Source: Agrobacterium larrymoorei
GTDB lineage: Bacteria; Pseudomonadota; Alphaproteobacteria; Rhizobiales; Rhizobiaceae
Length of the DNA: 64,000 nucleotides
Direction of reading: 5' to 3'
Assembly (NCBI RefSeq): GCF_005145045.1
Contig: NZ_CP039691.1
Location: 324,001 to 388,000, forward strand
Under the pieces are notes generated by a model. That model searched no databases. It had not been told where the DNA came from and saw nothing but the letters and a program-made list of their open reading frames with translations. The position numbers and the translations under genes are program-made. This document shows positions 37,694 through 46,973 of this stretch, piece after piece. Position 1 is the first letter of the stretch; each line of letters begins with the position of its first letter.

Positions 37694-38800
37694 ATGGAAA
37701 GTGATGGAAAAAATCTCCGCCGTGGCTGGACCACGGGCACTTGCGCTGCCGCCGCGACGAAAGCCGCATGCGAGGCGCTTGTTTCCGGGGCGTTTCCTGA
37801 TCTGGTCGAGGTCGAACTTCCAAGCGGGGCCCGACCTGCCTTTGCTTTGGCAACGCAGACGAAAGGCGTTGATTTCGCTCGCGCAGGCATCATCAAGGAC
37901 GCCGGTGACGACCCGGACGTGACCCATGGTGCGCTGATCGAAAGCACGGTTCGTAAGGCTGCCAGAGGAAACGGTATCAGCTTCAAGGCTGGCAGAGGTG
38001 TGGGAACGGTCACCCGGCCCGGTCTGCCGCTGCCGGTGGGGGAACCGGCCATCAATCCCGTACCGCGTAAGATGATTGCGGCGGCAATCCATGAGGTCGT
38101 GGGAGAGGGCGCAGATTTCGAAGTCGAAATTTCCGTTCGTGACGGTGAGAAACTGGCCGAAAACACCCTGAATGGCAGGCTCGGCATTCTTGGCGGCATT
38201 TCCATTCTGGGGACAACCGGTGTCGTCATTCCGTTTTCCTGTTCCGCATGGATTCACTCGATCTGGCGCGGGATCGATGTGGCGCGGGCAGAAGGGCTGA
38301 CACATCTTCTGGGTGCCACCGGCAATGCATCGGAAAAGGCCGGTCAGGCGCTATACGGTCTGCCGGAAACCGCCCTGATCGACATGGGTGATTTTATCGG
38401 TGGGATGCTGAAATATCTGCGTAGTCACCCGGTGGAACGGGTAACGGTGGCGGGTGGGGTCGCGAAAATGACGAAGCTCGCGCAGGGCATGCTGGATGTT
38501 CATTCCAAGCGGGGCCTTGCCGACCTTGAAGCCTTGTCGGTTCTGGCGGGGGAAGCGGGTGCGGATGGCATTTTGATCGATGCTATCCGTAACGCCAACA
38601 CGGTGTCTCATGCGTTCGGAATTGCGGGGGATAAGGATATAGACCTTGGAGGTCTCGTGGCGCGCAAGGCGTGGTCCACAGCAGCAAGTGCGTTGAACAG
38701 ACCGGATATCGCGCTCGATATTCTTGTGTTCGATCGCGATGGCCGGTTGAAGGGGAGGACGCGCTCCACGCCATCGGATAGGGATTTGCCGGATTCTTGA
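37694..38800 (+). CDS. cbiD: Cobalt-precorrin-5B (C1)-methyltransferase
   Basis: 368 residues. Corrin-ring C1 methylation of cobalamin synthesis. LRRGWTTGTCAAAATKAACEAL at the start and GRGVGTVTRPGLPLPVGEPAINPVPR are CbiD hallmarks, with GGISILGTTGVVIPFSCSAWIHSI in the middle. In organisms using the oxygen-dependent cob route the presence of a cbiD-named gene is common in rhizobia annotations. The divergent cobB indicates a shared promoter region; no cobalamin riboswitch fits into the 90-bp gap. Confidence 0.92.
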   Translation: MESDGKNLRRGWTTGTCAAAATKAACEALVSGAFPDLVEVELPSGARPAFALATQTKGVDFARAGIIKDAGDDPDVTHGALIESTVRKAARGNGISFKAGRGVGTVTRPGLPLPVGEPAINPVPRKMIAAAIHEVVGEGADFEVEISVRDGEKLAENTLNGRLGILGGISILGTTGVVIPFSCSAWIHSIWRGIDVARAEGLTHLLGATGNASEKAGQALYGLPETALIDMGDFIGGMLKYLRSHPVERVTVAGGVAKMTKLAQGMLDVHSKRGLADLEALSVLAGEAGADGILIDAIRNANTVSHAFGIAGDKDIDLGGLVARKAWSTAASALNRPDIALDILVFDRDGRLKGRTRSTPSDRDLPDS

Positions 38801-38829
38801 AACGCGTCGCTCAAGAGACCTGATATTGC

Positions 38830-38973
38830 TTAAGTCACCAGGCCGAATATGACGGCTGCAACGAATGCGAAGCAGATGCCGACCAGTGCCGTATGTATCG
38901 ATGCCTGCCAGCCGCGATGCGGCGCGGTCGACGGCGTGAAATCTTTTACTTTTCCAACCTTGGAATAAGACAT
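38830..38973 (-). CDS. 47-residue single-pass membrane peptide, unknown
   Basis: Starts MSYSKVGKVKDFTPSTAPHR, then GWQASIHTALVGICFAFVAA and VIFGLVT, a C-terminal transmembrane segment ending two residues before the stop. GGAGGG lies five bases upstream of the ATG, a strong ribosome site for so short a frame. I do not recognise the family; the N-out or N-in orientation is not decided. It sits between cbiD and the FAD oxidase gene on the opposite strand. Confidence 0.6.
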   Translation of the reverse strand: MSYSKVGKVKDFTPSTAPHRGWQASIHTALVGICFAFVAAVIFGLVT

Positions 38974-39202
38974 CGCACCCTCCTTATTGATACATGATCG
39001 GCCAAGCCGACCGTTAAGCCCGATTGCACACAGAATATCGCTATTCTCTAGTGTTCCTGTAGAGATAAAATTCCATAAGATAGCTCATCCGGGAAAAATC
39101 CTGATCGTGACTTGCCTCCCAACAAGCATCGATCTACCGGAGTCACGATTATCAACGTCTGGACCCTGTTTCGGTTCAACGCGAATAAGGCGGTAGGGCA
39201 AG

Positions 39203-40306
39203 TTGGCGGATATCGATGCGATCATCATAGGTGCAGGCGTTATCGGCCTTGCCATCGGGCGTGAACTGGCACTCTCGGGCAAGTCCGTCATTCTGCTGGA
39301 AAAGGAGAGCGAATTCGGTAGCGCCACGTCGTCACGCAACAGCGAGGTGATCCATGCCGGGCTCTATTATCCGCAGGGCAGTCTGAAAGCGCGTCTTTGT
39401 GTTGAAGGAAAGAAGCGGCTTTATGAGTATTGCGACAGCCATGGTGTGGCTCATCGCCGCTGCGGTAAGCTGATCGTAGCGACGTCGGCGGAAGAAATTC
39501 CCCTGATCGAGCAGCTTCAGCAGCGCGGCAGTGCAAATGGATGCGACGATCTGACATTGATCAGCGCCCGCGATGCCATTGCCATGGAGCCTTTGCTTGC
39601 CTGTGAAGCAGCCCTTTATTCCCCCTCAACCGGCATCATCGATAGCCATGGTTATATGCTGGCATTGCTGGGAGACCTTGAGGATGCAGGCGGAAGCATT
39701 GCGTATCGTGCACCTTTTCTGCGCGCTGTGTCGGAACACGGTGCTTTTCGCGTTTTCGTCGGCGGTGCAGAACCAGCGGAGTTGACCTGTGACGTGCTGA
39801 TCAACGCGGCTGGCCTCGTCGCGCCCCATGTTGCCGGGTCGATTGAGGGGCTGTCTCCCTCACATGTTCCCAGAGCTTATTACGCCAAGGGCTCCTATTT
39901 CTCGCTGAAGGGAAAATCACCCTTTTTGCGTCTGATTTACCCCGCGCCGCATAGCCACGGTCTCGGCGTGCACCTGACGCTGGATATTGCAGGTCAGGCC
40001 CGTTTTGGACCTGACATAGAATGGATCGACAGCATCGATTATGCGGTCGATCCTTCCCGTTCGGCTGGTTTTGACGATGCCATAAGGCGTTATTGGCCGG
40101 GCCTGCCGGATGATGCGCTTCAGCCCGCTTATTCAGGCATCAGGCCAAAGATTTCCGGGTCGGATGAGGCTGCGATGGATTTCCGCATTGATGGGCCGGA
40201 ATCCCATGGTGTTGAAGGCCTCGTCAACCTTTTCGGCATCGAGAGCCCGGGTCTGACGGCTTCGCTTGCCATTGCGTCAGAGGTTGCTTCCAGGCTTGGC
40301 ACTTAA
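39203..40306 (+). CDS. FAD-dependent oxidoreductase (LhgO / L-2-hydroxyglutarate oxidase-like)
   Basis: 367 residues, DAO fold. The FAD-binding GxGxxG is IIIGAGVIGLAIGRELALSGKSVILLEKES at the N-terminus, preceded by a TTG start. SSRNSEVIHAGLYYPQGSLKARLC is the hallmark of the L-2-hydroxyglutarate oxidase group, and YYAKGSYFSLKGKSPFLRLIYPAPHSHGLGVHLTLD follows. Those enzymes oxidise L-2-hydroxyglutarate to 2-oxoglutarate; other hydroxy acids are possible. It is not obviously part of a larger operon. Confidence 0.85.
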   Translation: MADIDAIIIGAGVIGLAIGRELALSGKSVILLEKESEFGSATSSRNSEVIHAGLYYPQGSLKARLCVEGKKRLYEYCDSHGVAHRRCGKLIVATSAEEIPLIEQLQQRGSANGCDDLTLISARDAIAMEPLLACEAALYSPSTGIIDSHGYMLALLGDLEDAGGSIAYRAPFLRAVSEHGAFRVFVGGAEPAELTCDVLINAAGLVAPHVAGSIEGLSPSHVPRAYYAKGSYFSLKGKSPFLRLIYPAPHSHGLGVHLTLDIAGQARFGPDIEWIDSIDYAVDPSRSAGFDDAIRRYWPGLPDDALQPAYSGIRPKISGSDEAAMDFRIDGPESHGVEGLVNLFGIESPGLTASLAIASEVASRLGT

Positions 40307-40321
40307 GCCCGCGCTAGGAGC

Positions 40322-40720
40322 TCAGCCGCCTGTATATTGAGCATCCGTGACGTGCTCCATCCAGTCCACGACCTTTCCGTCCTTCACTTCCTGAATGGCG
40401 ATATGGGTCATGGCCGTTTCGGGCGAAGCGCCATGCCAGTGCTTTTCTTCTGGCGCGAACCAGACGACGTCACCGGGTGCGATTTTTTCGATGGGGCCAC
40501 CTTCACGCTGAACGAGGCCTGATCCGGAGACGACGATCAGCGTTTGTCCGAGTGGATGGGTGTGCCAGGCCGTGCGGGCGCCGGGTTCGAAGGTTACCTG
40601 CGCGCCCTGTACGCGTTCCGCATCATGCGGGTTGAAAAGAGGATCGATGCGCACTGTTCCGGTGAACCAGTCGGCTGGTCCTTTTCCCGATGGTTTCGTG
40701 CCTGCGCGTGTGATTTGCAT
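40322..40720 (-). CDS. Cupin domain-containing protein
   Basis: 132 residues. A single cupin barrel: [25 protein letters not shown] (motif 1 with His and Glu-type positions) and [19 protein letters not shown] (motif 2). Metal ligands are probable; the activity is unknown (dioxygenase-, isomerase- or lyase-like). Thirty bases after the PLP dehydratase gene, probably in one transcript. Confidence 0.85.
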   Translation of the reverse strand: MQITRAGTKPSGKGPADWFTGTVRIDPLFNPHDAERVQGAQVTFEPGARTAWHTHPLGQTLIVVSGSGLVQREGGPIEKIAPGDVVWFAPEEKHWHGASPETAMTHIAIQEVKDGKVVDWMEHVTDAQYTGG

Positions 40721-40750
40721 GATATCGCTCCTGTCTTGTTTCGAGGGCGC

Positions 40751-41725
40751 TTAAGCGTATTTCGAAAGCGCAGCCGCCATGATGTCCGCATCGACATTGC
40801 CACCGGATGCGACGGCGATAACGGTTTCGGCTTCCATTTGATCCGCGTGGAACAGGGCTGCGGCCAGCGCCACTGCACCACCCGGTTCCACCACGACCTT
40901 GAGGCGCTGGAACGCCAGAACCATGGCGCGCAGGGCCTCTTCTTCCGATACCACAATGCCCTTGCCGCACAGCGTCGCCATGATCGGAAAGGTAATGTGG
41001 CCGGGCTGCGGCGTGATGATCGCGTCGCATATGGAGCCGGATAAGGCAGCATTCCGCTCGATTTTGCCGGAATTCAGGGAACGTGCCACGTCATCGAAAT
41101 TTTCAGGCTCGCAGGTGCGGACTTTGAAACCGGGCGCCTTGGCCTCGAGCGCAAGTGCAACGCCGGAGGTCAGGCCACCGCCGCCGCAGGGCACCAGCAC
41201 CTCAGCCTCTTCGATGCCCGCTTCCTTTCCCTGTTCCGCTATTTCCAGCCCGACGGTTCCTTGCCCTGCAATGACGAGCGGTTCATCGAACGGACGGATC
41301 AGTGTCAGCCCACGCTCAGCAGAAATCGTCGCTCCAATGGCATCACGGTCGTCTTTAGAACGGTCGAAAAGCACGATTTCTGCGCCATAGGCTCTGGTAT
41401 TCTCGACTTTGATCCTCGGCGCATCCTGCGGCATGATGATGACGGAGGGGATGCCGTGCAGGCTTGCGGCAAGCGCCACGCCCTGCGCGTGGTTGCCGGA
41501 AGAGAAGGCGATGACGCCGCGCTGGCGTACCTCCGGCTCCAATGCGGAGACCGCAGACCAGCCGCCACGAAACTTGAAGGAGCCGGTGCGTTGCAGGCAT
41601 TCGGCTTTGACGAAGACCTTGCGCCCCGCGATCTTGTCCAGAAAGGGAGAGGACATCAACGGAGTTCGGACGGCCTCGTTACCAATGCGGTCGCGGGCGG
41701 CTTCGATCATTACAATATCGGTCAT
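40751..41725 (-). CDS. Threonine/serine dehydratase-like PLP enzyme
   Basis: 324 residues, fold-type II. The PLP Lys is in RTGSFKFRGG (about residue 51); the phosphate-binding loop is PCGGGGLTSG, and SSGNHAQGVALAA is typical. No C-terminal ACT regulatory domain, so it is the catabolic or serine-racemase-like length rather than IlvA. It may deaminate threonine/serine or 3-hydroxyaspartate. Cupin gene downstream. Confidence 0.85.
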   Translation of the reverse strand: MTDIVMIEAARDRIGNEAVRTPLMSSPFLDKIAGRKVFVKAECLQRTGSFKFRGGWSAVSALEPEVRQRGVIAFSSGNHAQGVALAASLHGIPSVIIMPQDAPRIKVENTRAYGAEIVLFDRSKDDRDAIGATISAERGLTLIRPFDEPLVIAGQGTVGLEIAEQGKEAGIEEAEVLVPCGGGGLTSGVALALEAKAPGFKVRTCEPENFDDVARSLNSGKIERNAALSGSICDAIITPQPGHITFPIMATLCGKGIVVSEEEALRAMVLAFQRLKVVVEPGGAVALAAALFHADQMEAETVIAVASGGNVDADIMAAALSKYA

Positions 41726-41795
41726 GTCATTCCTGCGTCATTCAAAATCAATTGTTCCACCATAAGGGCAAATGCCGCGACGAGAAGCCATAAAA

Positions 41796-41821
41796 AAATC
41801 CCCGGTCGAAACCGGGGATTT
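41796..41821 (-). terminator. Terminator after the aldehyde dehydrogenase gene
   Basis: An 11-bp stem, AAATCCCCGGT with ACCGGGGATTT, and a four-base loop. On the minus strand it is followed by a T-run. It separates the catabolic cluster from the PLP-dehydratase gene. Confidence 0.9.
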
Positions 41822-41839
41822 GTCTGTTTGTGATCTGGT

Positions 41840-43273
41840 TCAGGCCAGCGTGTAAGCGGTCTTCACCGTGGTGAAGAACTCGTTGGCATATTTGCCCTGT
41901 TCGCGCGAACCGAAGGAGGACGCCTTGCGGCCGCCGAACGGCACGTGGAAATCCACGCCTGCGGTTGGCAGGTTCACCATCACCATGCCAGCTTCGGCAT
42001 TGCGCTTGAAGTGGGTTGCGTGCTTCAGGCTGGTGGTAGCGATGCCCGAGGACAGGCCGAATGGCGTATCATTGGCAACGGCCAGAGCCTCGTCGTAATT
42101 CTTCACGCGGATGACGGCTGCGACCGGTCCGAAGATTTCCTCGCGCGAAATGCGCATATCGTTGGTGGCCTCGGTGAAAAGCGTCGGCTGGAGGAAGAAG
42201 CCCGGCGTTCCGCGCTCCAGAACCTCACCGCCGAAGGCAAGCTTTGCGCCTTCCTTCTTACCGATCTCGATATAGTCGGTGTCCTGCTTCAGCTGCTTTT
42301 CATCGACAACCGGACCGACATGGGTTTCCTTGTCCAGCGCATGGCCGACATTGATCTTGGCGAGGCGTTCGGACAGGGCAGCGACGAACTTGTCGTGAAT
42401 GCCTTCGGTGACGATGATGCGCGAGGATGCCGTGCAGCGCTGTCCGGTGGAATAGAAACCGGAATTGGCAGCAGCTTCGACTGCGACGTTGAGGTCCGCA
42501 TCGTCAAGAACGACGAACGGGTTCTTGCCGCCCATTTCCAGCTGGAATTTGCGGTTGAATGGCAGCGAGGAGGCGGCAACGCGCTGGCCGGTGCCGGTGG
42601 AGCCGGTGAAGGTGATGCCTGCAAGGTCCGGGCTATCCAGCATGGCCTGACCGACGACGGAGCCACGACCCATGACGAGGTTCAGCACGCCCTTAGGCAG
42701 ACCGGCGCGATGCAGGATGTCGACGATCGCCCAGGAGCAGCCAGGAACCAGATCGGCAGGCTTGAAGACGACGGTGTTGCCGTAGCAGAGCGCAGGCGCG
42801 ATCTTCCAGGCCGGGATGGCGATCGGGAAGTTCCAGGGCGTGATGATGCCGATGACGCCGAGCGGCTCGCGGGTAATTTCAACGCCGATGTTCGGGCGGG
42901 CGGACGGAATGACTTCGCCTGCCAGGCGCAGAGCTTCGCCAGCGAAGAAATCGAAAATCTGCGCGGCGCGGATGGTTTCGCCGATGCCTTCGGCCAGAAC
43001 CTTACCTTCTTCACGCGCCAGCAATGCGCCGAGCTCATCCTTGCGTGCGAGAATTTCGTCTGCCGTCTTCTTCAGAATTGCGTGGCGTTCCAGAATGCCG
43101 GAGCGCGACCATGCAGGGAAGGCTGCCTTTGCCGCGGCAATAGCCTGCTTGGCGTCGTCCGCCGTTGCCTGAGCGTAAAGGCCAACGACCTCGTTCGTAT
43201 CGGAGGGATTGATGTTCTTCGACGTGTCGGATCCGATCCATTCTCCGCCGATAAGGTTCTGATGAATTGTCAT
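41840..43273 (-). CDS. NAD(P)-dependent aldehyde dehydrogenase, ketoglutarate-semialdehyde type
   Basis: 477 residues. LGVIGIITPWNFPIAIPAWKIAPAL, FTGSTGTGQRVAA, and the catalytic Cys in STGQRCTASSR are ALDH motifs; the general-base Glu is in LEMGGKNPFVV. The RCTASSR pattern is like 2-oxoglutarate-semialdehyde (2,5-dioxovalerate) dehydrogenases that end the non-phosphorylative pentonate, galacturonate and hydroxyproline pathways. Its place beside an XylX-like FAH protein supports that role; this is inference. Transcribed toward lower coordinates, on the same strand as the two dehydrogenases but separated from them by about 165 bp. Confidence 0.88.
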   Translation of the reverse strand: MTIHQNLIGGEWIGSDTSKNINPSDTNEVVGLYAQATADDAKQAIAAAKAAFPAWSRSGILERHAILKKTADEILARKDELGALLAREEGKVLAEGIGETIRAAQIFDFFAGEALRLAGEVIPSARPNIGVEITREPLGVIGIITPWNFPIAIPAWKIAPALCYGNTVVFKPADLVPGCSWAIVDILHRAGLPKGVLNLVMGRGSVVGQAMLDSPDLAGITFTGSTGTGQRVAASSLPFNRKFQLEMGGKNPFVVLDDADLNVAVEAAANSGFYSTGQRCTASSRIIVTEGIHDKFVAALSERLAKINVGHALDKETHVGPVVDEKQLKQDTDYIEIGKKEGAKLAFGGEVLERGTPGFFLQPTLFTEATNDMRISREEIFGPVAAVIRVKNYDEALAVANDTPFGLSSGIATTSLKHATHFKRNAEAGMVMVNLPTAGVDFHVPFGGRKASSFGSREQGKYANEFFTTVKTAYTLA

Positions 43274-43438
43274 GGCAAGCTCCCTATAATACCGAGGCGT
43301 TCGCCGATTTTGCGACGCCTTTTTGAAACCGAACGGTCAAACGCTATCTCGCCGCGGCAGGGCGCGGCGAAGTCGGTGCGGACCCTATGTCATATTACCA
43401 ATGGACGAAAGTCACCATATGATAATATTTTCAGAATT

Positions 43439-44344
43439 TCAGGAAGAGCGCTGGCGGTTGTTCAGTTTCTCCAGATAGAGAAGCAGCGCGCTGTGATCCA
43501 TATCGGCTCCGCCATCGCTGACGAAATCATCGAATTCACGCGTTACCTGTTGCGTCAGCGGAAGCGATAGGTCGAGCTCCTTTGCTGTGGCCAGAACACC
43601 GTTCAAGTCCTTCAGCTGGAACTTGGATGGGCCGCCGGGTACGAAGTTTCTCTGCACCATGCGCTCGCCATGCAGCTCCAGAATCCGGCTTTCGGCAAAG
43701 CCACCACGGATGGCATTGCGGAACCCTTCGCGGGATGCGCCGCCTGCTTCCACCAGCATCATGGCTTCAGCGACAGCGCCGATGGTGATCGCAACGATCT
43801 GCTGGTTGGCGAGCTTGCAGAGCTGCCCTGCGCCGGATGGTCCGACATAGGTGAGGCGACCCATGGCCGAAAACACGTCGGAAAGATTTTTCACCGTTTC
43901 CTCGTCGCCACCTGCCATGATGGCGAGCGTGCCTGCCGTCGCGCCGGGCACGCCGCCAGACACGGGCGCATCGACGTGGTGAATGCCCAGTGCCTTCAAT
44001 CTTGCGGAATGGTCGCGCGCAATGGGCGGCGCGATGGAACTGCTGTCGATGACGATTGCATCTTTCTCCAGCGCGTCGGCTACCCCCAAATCGAACAGGA
44101 CATTGCCGACGGCATGTCCATCGCTCAGCATGGTGATGACGACGTTTGCGCCTTTCGCGGCCTGCGCTGGAGAGGCCGACAGAACCGCACCTTCAGCGAC
44201 CAGTGCTTCGGCCTTTTCGGAACTGCGGTTCCAGACGCGGACTGTAAATCCTGCTTTCAGCAAATTGCGAGCCATCGGCCCGCCCATGAGGCCTGTGCCG
44301 AGAAAGGCGATAACGCGCCTCTGCGTTTCCTGCGTCTGGCTCAT
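43439..44344 (-). CDS. Beta-hydroxyacid dehydrogenase (3-hydroxyisobutyrate/LtnD-like)
   Basis: 301 residues from MSQTQETQRRVIAFLGTG. NAD-binding FLGTGLMGGPMARNLLKAGFTVRVWNR at the start and the signature DAPVSGGVPGATAGTLAIMAGG; the catalytic Lys sits in GAGQLCKLANQQIVA. The family includes 3-hydroxyisobutyrate, tartronate-semialdehyde and L-threonate (LtnD) dehydrogenases. The start overlaps the stop of the DenD-like gene by 4 bp, so they are translated together. Confidence 0.88.
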   Translation of the reverse strand: MSQTQETQRRVIAFLGTGLMGGPMARNLLKAGFTVRVWNRSSEKAEALVAEGAVLSASPAQAAKGANVVITMLSDGHAVGNVLFDLGVADALEKDAIVIDSSSIAPPIARDHSARLKALGIHHVDAPVSGGVPGATAGTLAIMAGGDEETVKNLSDVFSAMGRLTYVGPSGAGQLCKLANQQIVAITIGAVAEAMMLVEAGGASREGFRNAIRGGFAESRILELHGERMVQRNFVPGGPSKFQLKDLNGVLATAKELDLSLPLTQQVTREFDDFVSDGGADMDHSALLLYLEKLNNRQRSS

Positions 44345-45327
44345 TTCAGCGAACCTCCCAATTCGTCTTCGATATGGACCGTGATGATCTCTTCGAAAGA
44401 AGCCTCGGCTGTAAAGCCCAATTCGCGCGCGCGGGTCGCCTCGAAGCCGGGTGCCCAGCCTTCGCACATGTGCATGATCATCTCGTTCGGCTCGCGGCGG
44501 ATGAGCTTGACCGCCGCTTCTCCGGCGACTTTGCGCAGAGCCTCGATCTGTTCACCAACCGTGGCGCTGAGGCCCGGCATGGAAAGATTGCGGCGGGGTC
44601 CGACCTTTTCCGTGTCGATTGTTGCGCCATGCAGAAGGAATCCAACTGCGGAGCGTGGCGAGGCGTGCCAGTGGCGGATGCTTTCAGGGACCGGCAGAAT
44701 TGCCTCCTGCCCCACCAGCGGCTCGCGCAGAATGTTGGAAAAGAAACCGGATGCGGCGGCGTTGGGCTTGCCGGGGCGAATGCAGATCGTCGGCAAACGG
44801 ATTCCGATGCCTTCGAAGAAACCGCGTCTGGTATAGTCGGACAGCAGCAGTTCGGAGATTGCCTTCTGCGTGCCGTAGCTCGTCAGCGGTGTCGTGTGGA
44901 AATCGTCGGGAATGGGATAGGGTAGGGGCGCTCCGAAGACGGCAATCGAAGATGTGAAGACGACGCGCGGCTTGTAGCCATCTTCCCCATGGGCGATGCG
45001 GATCGCATCAAACAGATATCGTGTCCCATCGAGATTGATGCGATATCCCTTGTCGAAATCCAGCTCTGCTTCACCCGAGACGATGGCCGCGAGATGGAAG
45101 ATCACATCCGGGCGAGTCTCGATGAGCTTTTCCGCTTCGCCGGTTGCGGAGAGATCGGCAGCGCGGGTATCAACTGTTCCGCTGAAACCAATAGGCTTTT
45201 CCGGCTGAAACACGTCGATCAGCGTGAACCTATCGATCTGACTGCCACCCAGGCCGCCATCCTTGACCAGCCTCTCGGTCAGCTTACGCCCCACCATCCC
45301 CGCCGCGCCGATAATCGCAATATGCAT
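44341..45327 (-). CDS. denD: D-erythronate dehydrogenase-like SDR (DenD)
   Basis: 328 residues from MHIAIIGAAGMVGRKLTERL, an extended SDR. NAD loop GAAGMVG; Tyr/Lys catalytic pair in TSYGTQKAISELLL; distinctive SGEAELDFDKGYRINLDGTRYLFDAIR and IRLPTICIRPGKPNAAASGFFSNI are like D-erythronate dehydrogenase. DenD oxidises C2 of D-erythronate in tetronate pathways with LtnD and DUF1537 kinases; no DUF1537 gene is in this window, so the substrate may differ. First gene of the minus-strand arm of the cluster, with a palindromic operator candidate 40 bp upstream. Confidence 0.82.
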   Translation of the reverse strand: MHIAIIGAAGMVGRKLTERLVKDGGLGGSQIDRFTLIDVFQPEKPIGFSGTVDTRAADLSATGEAEKLIETRPDVIFHLAAIVSGEAELDFDKGYRINLDGTRYLFDAIRIAHGEDGYKPRVVFTSSIAVFGAPLPYPIPDDFHTTPLTSYGTQKAISELLLSDYTRRGFFEGIGIRLPTICIRPGKPNAAASGFFSNILREPLVGQEAILPVPESIRHWHASPRSAVGFLLHGATIDTEKVGPRRNLSMPGLSATVGEQIEALRKVAGEAAVKLIRREPNEMIMHMCEGWAPGFEATRARELGFTAEASFEEIITVHIEDELGGSLK

Positions 45328-45367
45328 CTGTCTGCTCCTCCACTGCATCCAAGAAAAATTGACTTGT

Positions 45368-45386
45368 AAGGTTGTCTGATAACCTT
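45368..45386. promoter_or_regulatory. GntR-type operator candidate between the divergent catabolic arms
   Basis: AAGGTTGTCTGATAACCTT, six-base inverted arms with seven bases between, in the 154-bp gap of the divergent denD and FAD-dehydrogenase genes. The core TTGTCTGATAA is of the type TNGTNNNACNA bound by FCD-type GntR regulators. Similar GGTTGTC sites recur at 47693 and 47809. Confidence 0.6.
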
Positions 45387-45481
45387 ATATGATTGCGTTG
45401 AAAACAGGTTTTTGGAAAACATGAGACAATAGTGCGGTCGCGCCGAAGAAGTGCGATGGCAGGGGTGGAGGCGAGGGCGGC

Positions 45482-46927
45482 ATGCTCGATGTTCAGGCAC
45501 AGACGGTTGAGGGTTTGCGCGCATCCCTCAAGGCGGGCCTTGATGAGGCGATGGTGATGACTGACGAGGCAAATATGCTTCGTTATTGCCGGGACTGGCA
45601 CGGCGATGTCGAGAGTTCCGCTATTGCCGTCATTCGCCCCCGTTCTGTCGAAGAGGTGTCTGCCACGGTGCGTTTTTGTGGCGAACTTGGCCTTTCCATC
45701 GTTCCGCAGGGCGGAAATACTGGTCTTGTGCTGGGAGGCATTCCCGATGCACCTCGGGGTCAGGTGGTTCTCAGTCTCGAGCGTATGAATGCCATTCGCG
45801 CAATCGATACGGATGATTTCTCCGCCGTGGTCGAGGCGGGCTGCATCCTGTCCGAGTTCAAGGATGCGGTACAGGAAAAAGGAATGTTTTTTCCTCTTTC
45901 TCTTGGCGCGCAAGGGTCTTGCCGGATCGGAGGAAATGTCTCGACCAATGCTGGCGGGATAAATGTCTTGCGCTATGGAATGACGCGCGAACTCGTGCTC
46001 GGTCTTGAAGTGGTTCTGCCTGACGGCACGATCTGGAACGGGCTTTCGACGCTGCGCAAGGATAATCGCGGGATCGATCTTAAGCAGCTGTTTATCGGGG
46101 CGGAAGGAACGCTCGGCATCATCACTGCCGTTGCGGTCAAGCTTCATCCCAATCCCGAACATGTCGAGACGGCTCTGCTTGGGCTGAACTCGCTGGATGA
46201 TGCGATCAAGCTTTATCGACGGGCGCGGCGTGGTTGCTGCGACCTGATGTCGGCCTTCGAATTCATGCCGCCGGTGGCCTTTACCCTTGCGATGGAAGCT
46301 ATTCCCGACCTCAGGATGCCGATTTCCGGGGACTATGCGGCCTATGTTCTGATGGAGATTTCAGGCTCGGGATTGGTCGATACCAATGATCTGATGAGCC
46401 GTTTTCTCGAAGGGGTGATGGAGGATGGGCTGGTGCTTGACGGCGTGATTGCATCGTCGCGCGCGCAGGCCCAATCGCTCTGGCTGTTTCGCGAAGGCAT
46501 GAATGAGGGGCAGGCCTTACGCGGCGCGCATATGCGCACCGATATTTCCGTGCCGCTTTCACGCCTTGCGGATTTTGTGGCTGAGGCAGAGGCGGCGCTT
46601 GCCGAGAAGATGCCGGAATGTCTGGCGGTTTCCTACGGCCATGTGGGTGATGGAAACGTCCACCTGAATGTCCTGCCGCCCAATGGAAGCAGCCGTGCGG
46701 ATCGCGAAAGCTCCATCTACAAGGCCAAGGTCATCGTCAACGATGTGCTGGATCGTTATGCGGGCAGCATCAGCGCGGAGCATGGTATCGGTCGCCTCAA
46801 GCGTGAGGATTTCGAAAGCCGTCTCGGCGCGGTGCAGCGCGATATGATCCTGCGGCTGAAAAAGGCGTTCGACCCCGATCTTCGTATGAATCCCGGTTGC
46901 CAGCTTGCTGTTCAACCAGCTAGCTAG
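45482..46927 (+). CDS. FAD-linked 2-hydroxyacid dehydrogenase (D-2-hydroxyglutarate/GlcD-like)
   Basis: 481 residues, FAD_binding_4 / FAD-oxidase_C architecture. The FAD site is SIVPQGGNTGLVLGG; GSCRIGGNVSTNAGGINVLRYGM and SAEHGIGRLKREDF are family blocks, and SYGHVGDGNVHLNVLPP is the C-terminal substrate-domain motif. Homologues oxidise D-2-hydroxyglutarate, D-lactate or glycolate. In this cluster it may oxidise the sugar-acid intermediate. First gene of the plus-strand arm; the regulator follows. Confidence 0.85.
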   Translation: MLDVQAQTVEGLRASLKAGLDEAMVMTDEANMLRYCRDWHGDVESSAIAVIRPRSVEEVSATVRFCGELGLSIVPQGGNTGLVLGGIPDAPRGQVVLSLERMNAIRAIDTDDFSAVVEAGCILSEFKDAVQEKGMFFPLSLGAQGSCRIGGNVSTNAGGINVLRYGMTRELVLGLEVVLPDGTIWNGLSTLRKDNRGIDLKQLFIGAEGTLGIITAVAVKLHPNPEHVETALLGLNSLDDAIKLYRRARRGCCDLMSAFEFMPPVAFTLAMEAIPDLRMPISGDYAAYVLMEISGSGLVDTNDLMSRFLEGVMEDGLVLDGVIASSRAQAQSLWLFREGMNEGQALRGAHMRTDISVPLSRLADFVAEAEAALAEKMPECLAVSYGHVGDGNVHLNVLPPNGSSRADRESSIYKAKVIVNDVLDRYAGSISAEHGIGRLKREDFESRLGAVQRDMILRLKKAFDPDLRMNPGCQLAVQPAS

Positions 46928-46973
46928 AGAGGAAGTGCGCGCGGGAAGCATCGCGCTGTCTACGGGAGCCATC

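Noticed and set aside
37604..38305. 234-residue N-terminal extension of cobB
   Set aside because: It runs over the opposite strand of cbiD; CobB proteins begin at the P-loop segment, so the start is near 37603.
41945..43570. 541-residue plus-strand frame opposite the aldehyde dehydrogenase
   Set aside because: Low-complexity composition and no family resemblance; the ALDH on the other strand has every expected motif.
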